DNA of 64,000 nucleotides from an uncultured Pseudomonadota bacterium (GTDB taxonomy: Bacteria; Bdellovibrionota_B; Oligoflexia; Oligoflexales; CAIYRB01), in the NCBI GenBank assembly GCA_903928445.1, contig CAIYRB010000133.1, positions 17,259-81,258 on the forward strand, in the 5' to 3' direction. This document shows, piece by piece, positions 9,671 to 18,947 of this stretch. Made by a program: the position numbers and the translations under genes. Position 1 is the stretch's first letter. Each line of letters starts with the position of its first letter. The notes below the pieces were generated by a model. It was not told the origin of the DNA. It saw nothing but the letters and a program-made list of their open reading frames with translations, and did not search any database.

Positions 9671-10666
9671 TCAAAGGATTTTCGCCGCCAAAAGATCCTG
9701 AAGTCGCAGGAGACCAAGCGGCTGTAGGTCGCCGGCCTGTCCGACGACGAAGATCCTGCTGATCCCCTGCCCGTTCATCACGGATACCGCGTCGATGGCC
9801 AGAGTCCCCGCGGCGATGGTCCTAGGCTTGCGGGACATCAGATCTCCAGCTTGGCAAGCCAGCGCTTGAGCGCCAAGCTTAAGCAACGCCCGCCGCAAAT
9901 CACCGTCTGAGATGGCGCCGATGAGGTCGCCATCTGCATTGGTTACCGCCGCAATTCCGATGTTATCCACAGTGACCGCCTCCAAGACACTGTGGAAGTC
10001 CGCGGAGGCCAGAAGGCGCGGCAGTTTGTCAGTGGGGTGCATATGATCGCGCACTAAAGACAAGCGACGACCGAGTCGACCACCTGGATGCAGACTGGCG
10101 AAGTCGGCAGGACTGAACCCCCGGGCGCGCATCAGCGCCGCAGCAAAGGCATCGCCCAGCGCCATGGAGACGGTCGACGAAGATGTTGGCGCCAAATTGA
10201 GCGGATCCGCTTCTCGCTCGACACTGGCATCAAAGACCAGATGGGCAAGTTGCGCCAAGCTGGAGCTTAGTCCACCGGTGATCGCGATGACCGGCGCTCC
10301 GATCCGCCGGGCAAAGCGCGCCACCTCAAGGACCTCTGCGGTCTCGCCGCCATAAGCCACGGCGACTAAAGTGTCGCTGGCCTGGAGCAGGCCGAAATCC
10401 CCATGCAGCGCTTCCGAGGGATGTAAAAAACAAGCCGCCGTGCCTGTCGATGACAATGTCGAAGCGATTTTGCGGGCGACATGTCCAGACTTGCCAAGAC
10501 CACTCACCACAACCTTACCTGGGCGGATCAGAACGGTGCGCACTGCTTCGGCAAAGCTCGGTCCAACTCGTGAGGCTGCCGTCGACAAGGCTATTGCCTC
10601 GGATTGCAAGACCTCCTGCCCCCATGACACCACCTCTAGGTCGCTTGGACCAACCATCGGAGCCAT
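9671..10666 (-). CDS. kdsD: Arabinose-5-phosphate isomerase (SIS + CBS domains)
   Basis: Converts ribulose-5-phosphate to arabinose-5-phosphate, the first step to Kdo for lipid A-core. Seen: a SIS sugar isomerase domain (about 30-180) with VVVSGLGKSGHVARKIA, FLHPSEALHGDFG and the APTSSST phosphate loop, followed by two CBS motifs (about 205-330). It has 331 residues, as in KpsF/KdsD/GutQ. Its ATG shares one base with the pyrG stop (TGATG). kdsC, the usual next gene in gammaproteobacteria, is missing; lptC follows directly. Confidence 0.95.
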   Translation of the reverse strand: MAPMVGPSDLEVVSWGQEVLQSEAIALSTAASRVGPSFAEAVRTVLIRPGKVVVSGLGKSGHVARKIASTLSSTGTAACFLHPSEALHGDFGLLQASDTLVAVAYGGETAEVLEVARFARRIGAPVIAITGGLSSSLAQLAHLVFDASVEREADPLNLAPTSSSTVSMALGDAFAAALMRARGFSPADFASLHPGGRLGRRLSLVRDHMHPTDKLPRLLASADFHSVLEAVTVDNIGIAAVTNADGDLIGAISDGDLRRALLKLGAQALACQAGDLMSRKPRTIAAGTLAIDAVSVMNGQGISRIFVVGQAGDLQPLGLLRLQDLLAAKIL

Positions 10667-12285
10667 CAGGAGTGCTTCTGATGGTGGACCAGCGAAGCCG
10701 CCACCAAATCACGAAATAGGGGGTGAGGACTCATCGGCTTGCTTTTTAGCTCGGGATGGAACTGACAGGAGACAAACCACGGATGGTCCGTCAGCTCCAT
10801 CATTTCGACCAACTTGCCATCTGGCGAAAGACCGCTAAACACGACACCATGCTCAGTAAATGCCTCGCGATAATCATTGTTAAACTCGAAGCGATGGCGG
10901 TGGCGTTCAGAGACGGTCATCGCCCCGTAGGCCGCCTGTGCCTTTGAGCCAGCTTTCAGAACACAGGGATAAGCGCCAAGGCGCATCGTACCGCCCTTTT
11001 GCGTCACCGTCTTTTGGCTCTCCATGATGTGGATAATCAGGTCTTTGCCGCTAGCGTCAAATTCCTGGCTATTCGCCAAACTCATCCCGAGCTTATTACG
11101 TGCAAACTCGATCGCCGCAAGCTGCATGCCCAAACAAATGCCCAGAAATGGCTTCTGGCTACGCCGTAAGTAGTGAATAGTCACCATTTTCCCGTCGACG
11201 CCACGCTCGCCAAACCCGCCCGGTACAATCACCCCATCGCAAGATCCAAGTAACTCAGCGACGTTGCCTTCGTTGACTTCGGACGCATCAAAGAGCGCAA
11301 TCTCGACCTTGGCCTGATGATGAATGCCAGCGTGCACCAGGGCTTCGGCGATCGACTTGTACGAATCCCAAACATTAACGTATTTGCCGACGACGCCGAT
11401 TTTAACGCTGCGTCGTGGATGATCGAGGTTCTCTACAATGGTGCGCCACTGGGACAGGTTCGGGGCACCCGTCCAAATATTAAGCAGGTCGACGACGACC
11501 TGATCGAAGCCTTGATTGTGCAGAACCAGCGGCAAACGATAGATATTATCAACGTCTTGCGCCTCGAAAACGCACTCGGGCTTGACGTTGCAAAATAGGG
11601 CGATCTTACGTTTCAGTTCCTGGGAGATCGCCTGATCCGAACGGCAAACCAGGATATTCGGTTGAATACCGATTTGCCGCAGCTCCTTGACCGAATGCTG
11701 CGTCGGCTTGGTTTTCAGCTCACGCGCGGCACGAATATAAGGAACTAGGGTCAAATGAACATACAAGACATTTTCATCGCCGAGATCATAGCGTATTTGC
11801 CGAATGGCTTCGAGAAAGGGCAGGCCCTCGATATCGCCTACGGTACCGCCAATTTCGACGATCGCAATGTCGGCATCGGCCGCGACCTTGTAGATATTAT
11901 CTTTGATTTGATCGGTAATATGCGGAATCACCTGAACCGTTCCGCCAAGATAGTCCCCACGCCTCTCCTTGCTAAGAACGGCATCATAGACTTGGCCTGC
12001 GGAAAAGCTATTTTGCCGCGTCAAGGTCGCCGAAGTGAAGCGCTCGTAGTGCCCGATATCAAGATCGGTTTCCGCGCCATCGTCGGTGACGAACACCTCA
12101 CCATGCTGGAAGGGATTCATCGTTCCGGGATCGACATTGATGTAGGGGTCACACTTCATAAGGGTCACTTTAAGACCCCGGGTCTCAAGCAGAGCACCGC
12201 AGCTTGCAGCAACGATTCCTTTGCCTAAGGATGAGACTACGCCACCCGTCACAAATATAAACTTAGTGCGATTACGGCTTCTCAT
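10666..12285 (-). CDS. pyrG: CTP synthase
   Basis: Makes CTP from UTP, ATP and glutamine. Seen: the amidoligase domain starting [15 protein letters not shown] with [21 protein letters not shown], and the class I glutamine amidotransferase domain with GGFGERG, the nucleophile Cys384 in FLGICLGMQ, and FHPE near the C terminus. I prefer the ATG at 12285 (539 residues); a TTG four codons upstream is also in frame. It leads the pyrG-kdsD-lptCAB-rpoN-rapZ run. CTP feeds CMP-Kdo formation, which fits the neighbours, although the frequent partner kdsA is absent. Confidence 0.97.
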   Translation of the reverse strand: MRSRNRTKFIFVTGGVVSSLGKGIVAASCGALLETRGLKVTLMKCDPYINVDPGTMNPFQHGEVFVTDDGAETDLDIGHYERFTSATLTRQNSFSAGQVYDAVLSKERRGDYLGGTVQVIPHITDQIKDNIYKVAADADIAIVEIGGTVGDIEGLPFLEAIRQIRYDLGDENVLYVHLTLVPYIRAARELKTKPTQHSVKELRQIGIQPNILVCRSDQAISQELKRKIALFCNVKPECVFEAQDVDNIYRLPLVLHNQGFDQVVVDLLNIWTGAPNLSQWRTIVENLDHPRRSVKIGVVGKYVNVWDSYKSIAEALVHAGIHHQAKVEIALFDASEVNEGNVAELLGSCDGVIVPGGFGERGVDGKMVTIHYLRRSQKPFLGICLGMQLAAIEFARNKLGMSLANSQEFDASGKDLIIHIMESQKTVTQKGGTMRLGAYPCVLKAGSKAQAAYGAMTVSERHRHRFEFNNDYREAFTEHGVVFSGLSPDGKLVEMMELTDHPWFVSCQFHPELKSKPMSPHPLFRDLVAASLVHHQKHS

Positions 12286-12488
12286 CGACGGCCCCAAAAA
12301 ATGCTTTTGTCTAGAGATATTAGGTCGTTGCAGCAGCTACTAACGAATGATGTCTGGTCGGGACTTCATCCTAGTGACCCGCCCGTCGTTGGTCAAGAAG
12401 GAATGCGCAAGACCGCTCCCCCGGTCCTACCGAAGCCAGCTTGACCTGTGATAAACTAGCTAGACACCAAGTAAACCCAGGACCATTC

Positions 12489-13721
12489 ATGCCCTCATGC
12501 GCTGCCTTGCAACCGACATGCAGACGAGTCGCTTTGATCCTTTGCCTGATCCTTATGGCGCCCGGCTGCTTCTTGATGACGAAAAGCTCTAGCCACCGCT
12601 CTGCTGCTAGCACTCTGATCGTTGCCAATAGCGTCTTCATCGATCGCCTTGGCGCCGGAGACTCGGCCAGGGTGCAGTTCAAGACGACGACGAATGCCGT
12701 CTGCGAACTCGCGTTTTACGCGCAGGACGCGAAATCATCCCCAACTCAAGATCAGCCCACCGTCGTGCCCTGCTCCAATCAGACCCAGGCCCGCACTGAT
12801 TTTGTCGAAAAGCTATCGGGCTTGCGCGCCGACACACTGTATTACCTGACGATTAGCGCATGGGTCCCGCCGGCAACAAAGGCTCAAGCTGAACGGCTCA
12901 CCGTTCGTGAGACCCCTGACAACCCGGCCATCGTCAACAATGGGAGTGGGAGTGGGAATGGGAGTGGCAACGGCAGCGGGACGGGCTCAGCAACCGCGTT
13001 CAAAGAGCTTTTAGTGGCGCGCCTTGATATCCCATTGATGAGCGCCGAGGTCCATCGCCATGTCCCAGCCAATCCGGTCGACGCTCCAACGATCAAGGCA
13101 AACCTGACCCGCAAGCTTGGCTGCCAACAGGGCTTCCCCCCTAACGACGCACCCTTTCGCGATGCTGCGACCGACGTCGGCATCAAAAATCTTGTGAGCC
13201 GTGATTTTGCCGCGGCCACGGCCCAGCCGAGTCCAGATCACCCAGAGCGACTGCAGCTTAGCTACACGGCGATCAACAATGGCATGAATCAGTGGTCCCT
13301 TCTGTATAAGGCCAGTAACAGCCGAGACATCCTGGTCCCCGTGCAGCCGATGAGCCAGATCGTCAACGTCGAGATGGAGTCGGCCAACATCACCAACTTC
13401 GACCCACCTCAACTGGCAAAAGCCGCTGACCTATTCAAAATCGACGCGACCAAGCCACTAAAGTTTTCATGGACCACAGGCAATAACTTGCTCGACCTAT
13501 CTTATATGACCGTGCAAATCGGACGGCCCGACTATGACAAGTCCATTTACTGCGTGTTCGCGGCAAACAAAGGCGGCGGCAGCGTTGACCCAGCTCTATT
13601 GCAAAACCTTGATGATGGCGATCAAGTAGTCATGGTTGAGCTAGCATCCAATCAACTTTGGGTCAAAGACGGCTGGATACTCACCGTCTACGACTGGCGA
13701 TCAGGGCGGATCGAAAAATGA
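12489..13721 (+). CDS. Unrecognised lipoprotein with Gly/Ser/Asn linker
   Basis: I do not recognise a family. The protein (410 residues) has a signal sequence ending LMAPGC, so Cys27 would be the lipidated residue. Residues of about 45-130 look like an immunoglobulin or fibronectin-III type beta domain (ARVQFKTTTNAVCEL, then LRADTLYYLTISAW) with two cysteines. A flexible run of Gly, Ser and Asn (near 155-175, coded by near-repeats of GGGAGTGGGAAT) leads to a larger C-terminal domain ending in WILTVYDWRSGRIEK. AGGA precedes the ATG by 6 nt. Its stop overlaps the next start (ATGA), so it is co-translated with the barrel-like protein that follows; the two probably act together at the cell surface. 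Confidence 0.75.
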   Translation: MPSCAALQPTCRRVALILCLILMAPGCFLMTKSSSHRSAASTLIVANSVFIDRLGAGDSARVQFKTTTNAVCELAFYAQDAKSSPTQDQPTVVPCSNQTQARTDFVEKLSGLRADTLYYLTISAWVPPATKAQAERLTVRETPDNPAIVNNGSGSGNGSGNGSGTGSATAFKELLVARLDIPLMSAEVHRHVPANPVDAPTIKANLTRKLGCQQGFPPNDAPFRDAATDVGIKNLVSRDFAAATAQPSPDHPERLQLSYTAINNGMNQWSLLYKASNSRDILVPVQPMSQIVNVEMESANITNFDPPQLAKAADLFKIDATKPLKFSWTTGNNLLDLSYMTVQIGRPDYDKSIYCVFAANKGGGSVDPALLQNLDDGDQVVMVELASNQLWVKDGWILTVYDWRSGRIEK

Positions 13722-14854
13722 GCTTTCAACGACCCTCGATGGTCACAGCTATCCTAATCGTTACGTGCCTTTTGGGCGCGCCTGTACAAGCCGCATCGGT
13801 TCGGGCTACAAGTCCAGCCAAAAACATGGTTGCGCTAGATGTCGGGGACGGAGAAACCGTAGCAAAAGGCGACACCTACTGCGTCGTCGGCCCCAAGAAA
13901 AAGCCTATCGAATGTGGCAAGGTGGTTAAAATCAAAGGGAAAGTTGCCATCATCGCCCTCGCAAGTAGCGCTAAAATCGGCAAGATAAAGAAGGGAATGG
14001 CGGCGAAAAACAGCGGCGGTGACTCGGATGATACAGCCGCTGGCGGCGGCGACTCGGATGATGCGAGCGACAGCGCCGCCGCCGCTCATACGAAATCCAA
14101 ATCAAAAGGCGAAGCCCGCAGCGGCGGCGGCGCCCCCAAAGGGACACCCTTTCGGCTCTGGCTACTTGCCGACCCAGCACCTGCCAGCCCGTTTACATAC
14201 AAGCAGATCACTTATAAGGCTCCCGATGGCACTGCCACCCCCTCAACCCTCTGGGCTCCGGGCAAGGCGCCTGGCCTCGCGCTATTTAGCGTCGGCGGGC
14301 AAATTGGGATTCCCATCGGCAAATCGGCCATTAACTTAGGCGCTCGGATGCGAACTTTTTCACCCCCCTCATCGGTTGATACTGACTACACGGTAGGAGT
14401 GCAAAATCCCTATGCGAATACCGCCGTCTCGGCCAAATCATTTGGTGGCTGGATGGACTTCCAGCTGATGCACAAGGCCATGACATCTAATTTATTTTTC
14501 AATTTCCTCCCAGGTCTTGATCTCGACTACTCAACGGTCTCGGTGACCGCGACGAAAAAGAACGACAATGGTCCCGATTCCGGATCCATCGTGACAGCCA
14601 CGTCAAAGCTCATGGTGGTATCGCTACGCCTTGGCGCCAACATCGACGTCTTCTTCGGCAAATCCTTTGGGCTAACCATTGGCGGGACAGCGCTCATCCC
14701 TCTAGCCCCGCTGTCCCCAGCCCTAACTGCGAGCTTTCCGACCGGCGAAGACCGCGGCCTTGCAGACCCTGTGACCGATCTTAAAACCGCCCTTGGCCAT
14801 AAGAAAAACAGCTTAGGACTGGAAGCGCTTGCCGCAGTATTCGTCGCGTTTTAA
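13718..14854 (+). CDS. Unrecognised secreted protein, candidate outer-membrane beta-barrel
   Basis: A cleavable signal peptide ends at PVQA, about residue 26. Next comes a small beta domain (about 30-95, NMVALDVGDGETVAKGDTYCVV) like the SH3-like modules of surface proteins. A disordered linker follows with two GGDSDD copies and many Ala, Lys and Gly (about 98-145). The final 200 residues alternate polar and hydrophobic positions and end in Phe (AAVFVAF), as outer-membrane barrels do. It has 378 residues. The ATG overlaps the stop of the lipoprotein gene. The barrel assignment is inferred from the pattern and the terminal Phe; no named family is recognised. Confidence 0.72.
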   Translation: MSFQRPSMVTAILIVTCLLGAPVQAASVRATSPAKNMVALDVGDGETVAKGDTYCVVGPKKKPIECGKVVKIKGKVAIIALASSAKIGKIKKGMAAKNSGGDSDDTAAGGGDSDDASDSAAAAHTKSKSKGEARSGGGAPKGTPFRLWLLADPAPASPFTYKQITYKAPDGTATPSTLWAPGKAPGLALFSVGGQIGIPIGKSAINLGARMRTFSPPSSVDTDYTVGVQNPYANTAVSAKSFGGWMDFQLMHKAMTSNLFFNFLPGLDLDYSTVSVTATKKNDNGPDSGSIVTATSKLMVVSLRLGANIDVFFGKSFGLTIGGTALIPLAPLSPALTASFPTGEDRGLADPVTDLKTALGHKKNSLGLEALAAVFVAF

Positions 14855-14914
14855 TGCTCACGCGCCGATAAGCGGCATCCTAACCGCTGCCAACCATCGC
14901 TAGATAGCTGACCA

Positions 14915-14937
14915 AGAAGTGTCGCCACGACACTTCT
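14915..14937 (+). terminator. Strong hairpin after the lipoprotein/barrel operon
   Basis: AGAAGTGTCG, loop CCA, CGACACTTCT: a perfect 10-bp stem with a 3-nt loop. The flanks CCAA and TTGG can extend it with one bulged C. It stands 60 nt after the barrel gene stop. There is no T-run on either side, so it may work as a transcript end stabiliser or a Rho-linked site rather than a classical intrinsic terminator. Confidence 0.5.
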
Positions 14938-15062
14938 CTTGGCGGCCTATGGAGCGTGTGCATTACGCCTGTAAGGTGCCCGCATTAAGCAAAGCCACCC
15001 AAGCAAGCCGACACAAGAAACCGGACCGACTAGTCCAAAGCGACCTAAGCGTCCGGTGACCT

Positions 15063-15269
15063 TGTGCATAGCAAACGCACAAAAAGACGCAGGAAGAGGT
15101 CGCGTCATTGCAATGGTCGCAAGCTACCAAGACACCGCAAAAAAAACGCCTAAAAGCCGCTTGTGGAAAAGCTGTGGAAAAGCACCCCACGCCCCCATCA
15201 ACCATCTGAAATTCAAGATAAAATCGATGACATGGGCAGAGGAAAAGCTGTGGACATGGCTGTGGATAA
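15063..15269 (-). promoter_or_regulatory. Cluster of DnaA boxes outside the expected origin
   Basis: On the - strand the consensus TTWTNCACA is met by TTATCCACA (15261-15269) and by TTTTCCACA twice (15162-15170, 15173-15181). A weaker box, ATGTCCACA, lies at 15249-15257 and CTATGCACA at 15063-15071. All point the same way, and the close pairs are 11 and 12 nt apart, about one helical turn. The last two sit inside the end of the oxidase gene. The segment 14855-15212 otherwise holds the hairpin above and no convincing gene. Possible roles are DnaA titration, a secondary initiation region, or control of the oxidase transcript. Confidence 0.5.
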
Positions 15270-16409
15270 ACTGGGGGTAACCAACATCAAATCGGCGAGT
15301 TTCTCGGCAAACAGAGGTGCCAGCTGCAAGCCATTCTTGTAAAAACCGGTCGCCAGCCAAAGGGGCTGTGCAAAATTTGCCCATTTAAGCGTACCAATCG
15401 CTGGACTATGATCCTTAAACCGGCCGCGGATGCCCCAAGCACTCGAAAAAACCGAGGAAGCCCCAACGAGAGTGGACCCTAGTTCCGCTAACTCCTCGGA
15501 CGCTAGTCCAGAAGCCTGACAACACGCCAAATCCGCCTGACGTCGCGAAGATGACCCGACCCTGACCACCCCCGCGTTAACGACAAGGTTCATTTTTCCC
15601 AGCTTAAGAACCATGTCATTAAGCTGCGGAGCGCCAAGTAGCACCGTTTCGCCTTCGACAGGCTCTTGCCGAATCCCTGAAAATCCTGAAGCGGCAAGGA
15701 TTTCATCACTAAAGACACCCGCAGCCAGTACCGTCTGCTGCGCCTCATGGCAACCCGCATCGGTTTGGATCAGCTGACCCCCCATTGGGTTCGGCTTGAT
15801 GCTCACTACCTCGCCGCAAAGAAAATCGGCTCCGCCGCGTAATAGAGCTTCTTCCAACGCCGCCAAACACATCAGCGGGTCGTACCAACCATCGCGAAAA
15901 TAATGGAATGCGCCGGCTGTTTGCCGCGGAAACATGCCGCCGGATGAAAATCTGGCCGACAACGCCCTTTGGTCTAAAACTTTAAGAGCAAAGCAACCGG
16001 TGAACTGCCGATGGAAGACCCGCTTCCTTTGATAAATATATTCCTTTTGATTATAGAAGGGTTCGAATGCGCCGCTAAAATCCCGCGAAACCGCCCGACC
16101 AGACGCTTTTTCAATCGTATTCAACCAATCAACTAGACCGGCATGTCCACGCATTTTAAGAGCAAACAATGGGGATGTTGCCAGTATATTACCCTTGAGA
16201 GTCGAGGTCCCAACTGCAGCAACAGTAGCACTGCCCAACTTAGCTGCTGGCCCGACAATCCGAACGCGAACACCTCGCCGTTGCAATGCAAAGGCCACCG
16301 ATAGTCCGACAATACCTCGGCCTATGACATGGACCCGGCCTTGGCCTTGGCCTTGGCCTTGGCTTTGGACTTGGGCATGAGCTTGGCGGGGGCGAATAGG
16401 CAAAAGCAC
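15213..16409 (-). CDS. FAD-dependent amino-acid oxidase (DAO/ThiO-like)
   Basis: Member of the D-amino-acid/glycine oxidase superfamily. Seen: the dinucleotide-binding start VHVIGRGIVGLSVAFAL with G30-x-G32-x-x-G35, TVLAAGVFSDEI before the substrate domain, and the C-terminal FAD contact RGRFKDHSPAIG and ATGFYKNGLQLAP. It could be glycine oxidase ThiO, but no thiazole genes are near, so the substrate is open. Residues 14-24 are a Gln/Gly run from a hexamer repeat. The last 20 residues, rich in Ser, Thr and Pro, are coded by DNA that carries DnaA-box sequences and may be an acquired tail. GTG start, 20 nt after the hydrolase stop. Confidence 0.8.
   Translation of the reverse strand: MLLPIRPRQAHAQVQSQGQGQGQGRVHVIGRGIVGLSVAFALQRRGVRVRIVGPAAKLGSATVAAVGTSTLKGNILATSPLFALKMRGHAGLVDWLNTIEKASGRAVSRDFSGAFEPFYNQKEYIYQRKRVFHRQFTGCFALKVLDQRALSARFSSGGMFPRQTAGAFHYFRDGWYDPLMCLAALEEALLRGGADFLCGEVVSIKPNPMGGQLIQTDAGCHEAQQTVLAAGVFSDEILAASGFSGIRQEPVEGETVLLGAPQLNDMVLKLGKMNLVVNAGVVRVGSSSRRQADLACCQASGLASEELAELGSTLVGASSVFSSAWGIRGRFKDHSPAIGTLKWANFAQPLWLATGFYKNGLQLAPLFAEKLADLMLVTPSLSTAMSTAFPLPMSSILS
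16337..16372 (-). repeat. Hexanucleotide tandem repeat in the oxidase gene
   Basis: Four perfect GGCCTT units followed by GGCTTT and GGACTT on the + strand. On the coding strand this gives alternating Gly and Gln codons just ahead of the FAD-binding fold. As the unit is two codons, slippage would change the length but not the frame. Confidence 0.85.
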
Positions 16410-16429
16410 TCTTTTCTCGGGCAGCGCCG

Positions 16430-17533
16430 CTAAAGCGCCGCTAAAACAGTAAACACTTCTCGACGCATCGCGCTGATTTCCGGGCTAGTCCGGCCGCTAA
16501 TCACCCGATTGGTCAGCAATGTGACATACTCCCCCGCCTCCGGCCACACCCAAAATGCGCAGCCAGTAAATCCCAAGTGGCCCATCGCTGCACCATTGCC
16601 AAAGGGCAAAGAGTTCACCGTGGCCGCTTGGCGCCACCCAAGAAGTCCTTCGTTGGCTGGGATTTGCAGCGGCAACTGTCGCGCAGCCGCATTTTCGGCG
16701 AGCAAACGTCGACCGACACTCGACTGGGCGAGCGCGCTAAAAAAGGCGCACACGGACTCACCTGTACCAAAAAGTCCCGCGTGCCCGGTAACGCCGCCAA
16801 GAGCCGCGCAATTTTCATCGTGAACCTCTCCGCGCAGTTGTCGCCCCCTAATCAAACAAATTCCTGTTGATACAAAGGCCTGCATATCCGGACGTGACCC
16901 CGGGAACCCTAAAACAGAATTCCCGCTACCAAGTTGCAAGTCCCGTACACAAAAATCATCGAACTGTTTGTCTAGTGATTGGCCTGAAACTGCTTCCATC
17001 AGGAGTCCCAAGACGATAAAACCAATGTCGCTATAAACTTGATTTGATGTTCCTGAGATGTCTGCAGCAGCTCGCCTAAGCACGTCTATCTCGTGTATCA
17101 ATAACTCTTCTTTATTTTTCTTTAGGCCAGGAGGCGCGCGATCAAGCCAACACATCCAGAAATTTCGCCAGGCAGGCAGGCCAGACGTGTGCGCCAAGAG
17201 CCGCCGTACTGACAGCTCTTTTATTCGTGGGTCGAGAGCCAAAGAGACGCTACCAAGCCACTCGCCTACGGTTTGATCGAAACTAAGGCCGGTCCTACTC
17301 CGCCAACGAAACAATAACGGAGTCACGACCAAAGCCTTGGTTAAACTCGCCAGATCGAAGATATCATCGCTGTCCGCGTAGTCTTTATATATAAAAAAAG
17401 GCTTTGTATCAGCCAGCCTTCCACGCGCAACGAAAGCATGAGTGAAAAGACCCTTATTTTTATAATGTCCAACCACCCCAGCGATGTCACGCTTGTCAGT
17501 CAAGGTGACCTCGGCGCTCAGCAAGTCGCGCAT
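16430..17533 (-). CDS. Serine hydrolase, beta-lactamase/PBP4-like family
   Basis: Active-site serine hydrolase of the class C beta-lactamase, esterase and low-molecular-weight penicillin-binding protein group. Seen: the SxxK tetrad S63-L-T-K66 in FDLASLTKAL, a YxN-like YSD in QVYSDIGFIVLG, LLAHTSGLPAW, and HLGFTG in the place of the third motif. It has 367 residues. I see no clear signal peptide, so it may act in the cytoplasm, which argues against a wall-active PBP. The start overlaps the gatB end by 38 nt; TTG at 17503, after GAGG, is an alternative. The substrate cannot be told from sequence. Confidence 0.85.
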   Translation of the reverse strand: MRDLLSAEVTLTDKRDIAGVVGHYKNKGLFTHAFVARGRLADTKPFFIYKDYADSDDIFDLASLTKALVVTPLLFRWRSRTGLSFDQTVGEWLGSVSLALDPRIKELSVRRLLAHTSGLPAWRNFWMCWLDRAPPGLKKNKEELLIHEIDVLRRAAADISGTSNQVYSDIGFIVLGLLMEAVSGQSLDKQFDDFCVRDLQLGSGNSVLGFPGSRPDMQAFVSTGICLIRGRQLRGEVHDENCAALGGVTGHAGLFGTGESVCAFFSALAQSSVGRRLLAENAAARQLPLQIPANEGLLGWRQAATVNSLPFGNGAAMGHLGFTGCAFWVWPEAGEYVTLLTNRVISGRTSPEISAMRREVFTVLAAL

Positions 17534-18938
17534 GCAGGATCTTGTTTACAAGATCCGGGTTCATCTTACCCTGACTAGCTTGCATGATCTGACCGATGAA
17601 GAACCCAAAGAGTTTGTCCTTGCCGCCGAGATACTGCGCTAGTGGGCCGGGGTTATGCGTTAGGATGCGTTCGACAAGCTCGGTAATGACGCCTTCATCG
17701 CTGATTTGCACGAGCCCGAGACGCTGGACGATAGATGTGGGCGCTTCGTCGCTATCTAGCATGACGCCAAACACGGTCTTCGCGATCTTGCCAGAGATGG
17801 TACCCGCGGCAATCAACTGTAAGAGCGCCGCCACACGTTGCGGAGGGATAGGTGACTCTGCCAAGTCCCAATGCCGCGCTTCAGCAACCGGCAAATACTC
17901 GGCAATCAGCCAATTGGCAACTGCAGGGGCTGGGTAAGCAGCACCGACTGCTTCGCATGTTAGGTCAAAAAACTTCGTCGTGCCCCGGTCTTGGGCGATC
18001 AACTCGGCATTTGCCTCGGCTAAACCGCAGGCCTGAACGAGCCGAGCCTTAGCCGCATCAGGAAGCTCGGGAAGAGATGCGCGGATGCCTTCTATGCGAT
18101 CCTTGGAGATGACCAGGGCGGGCAGATCTGGATCTGGTAGATAGCGATAGTCGTGACTGTCTTCCTTGGACCGCATGGGCTGGGTTCGTCCGCTATTGGC
18201 ATCAAACAGCAAGGTCTGCTGGGTGACCGTGCCGCCACCATCCAGGATTTCCGCCTGTCTTAGGATTTCGTACGAAATAGCCCTCTCTACATTGCGAAAC
18301 GAATTTAGATTTTTAATTTCGCAGCGTGTGCCTAGGATATTTGCACCAAGAGGGCGTATGGACACATTAGCATCACAACGAAAGGACCCCTCCTCGAGGT
18401 TGCCATCGCTAGCGCCGATACATCGAACGATCGCTCGCAAGCGACGCAGATATTCGGCCGCATCAGCGGCCGACTTAAGCTCCGGCTCGCTGACGATCTC
18501 CATGAGCGGAGTCCCAGCGCGGTTGCAGTCAACTAGACTAGCGTGCTCGGCGTGGATATTCTTGCCGGCGTCCTCCTCCAGATGGATCCGAGTCATGCGT
18601 ATGCGCTGGCCACTGGACAAGGTCACGCCGCCACCAAGGCAGTAAGGCCGATCATACTGCGTGATCTGATATCCCTTAGGAAGATCAGGATAGAAATACT
18701 GCTTGCGCGAGAACACACTGACCTGCTGCACGCTACCACCGATGGCCAAAGCCATCCTGACCGCGTGATCGACGGCAGTCCTATTTAGCACCGGCAAGAC
18801 ACCAGGCATGCCAAGGCAGATCGGACACACCTGATGGTTTGGCGCAGCGCCAAACTTCGTCGCGCAACCACAAAACAATTTGCTCGCCGTTGCCAACTGG
18901 CAATGCACTTCGAGGCCGATGACAGGTTCGTAGGCCAT
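17496..18938 (-). CDS. gatB: Asp/Glu-tRNA amidotransferase subunit B
   Basis: Kinase and tRNA-binding subunit of GatCAB, which turns Asp-tRNA(Asn) and/or Glu-tRNA(Gln) into the amidated forms. Seen: YEPVIGLEVHCQLAT at the start, KLFCGC with the zinc-type cysteines, NHQVCPICLGMPG, FPDLPKGYQITQYD-like DLPKGYQITQYD, the DDGN-type central domain, and the C-terminal YqeY/helical domain. It has 480 residues, normal. It lies 9 nt after gatA. Its presence implies that the organism lacks AsnRS or GlnRS, or uses both routes. Confidence 0.97.
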   Translation of the reverse strand: MAYEPVIGLEVHCQLATASKLFCGCATKFGAAPNHQVCPICLGMPGVLPVLNRTAVDHAVRMALAIGGSVQQVSVFSRKQYFYPDLPKGYQITQYDRPYCLGGGVTLSSGQRIRMTRIHLEEDAGKNIHAEHASLVDCNRAGTPLMEIVSEPELKSAADAAEYLRRLRAIVRCIGASDGNLEEGSFRCDANVSIRPLGANILGTRCEIKNLNSFRNVERAISYEILRQAEILDGGGTVTQQTLLFDANSGRTQPMRSKEDSHDYRYLPDPDLPALVISKDRIEGIRASLPELPDAAKARLVQACGLAEANAELIAQDRGTTKFFDLTCEAVGAAYPAPAVANWLIAEYLPVAEARHWDLAESPIPPQRVAALLQLIAAGTISGKIAKTVFGVMLDSDEAPTSIVQRLGLVQISDEGVITELVERILTHNPGPLAQYLGGKDKLFGFFIGQIMQASQGKMNPDLVNKILHARLAERRGHLD

Positions 18939-18947
18939 AATGTCCCT

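Noticed and set aside
14963..15205. An 80-codon open frame on the - strand in the gap after the barrel gene
   Set aside because: No ribosome site, Cys-rich unusual composition, and it lies over the DnaA-box cluster.
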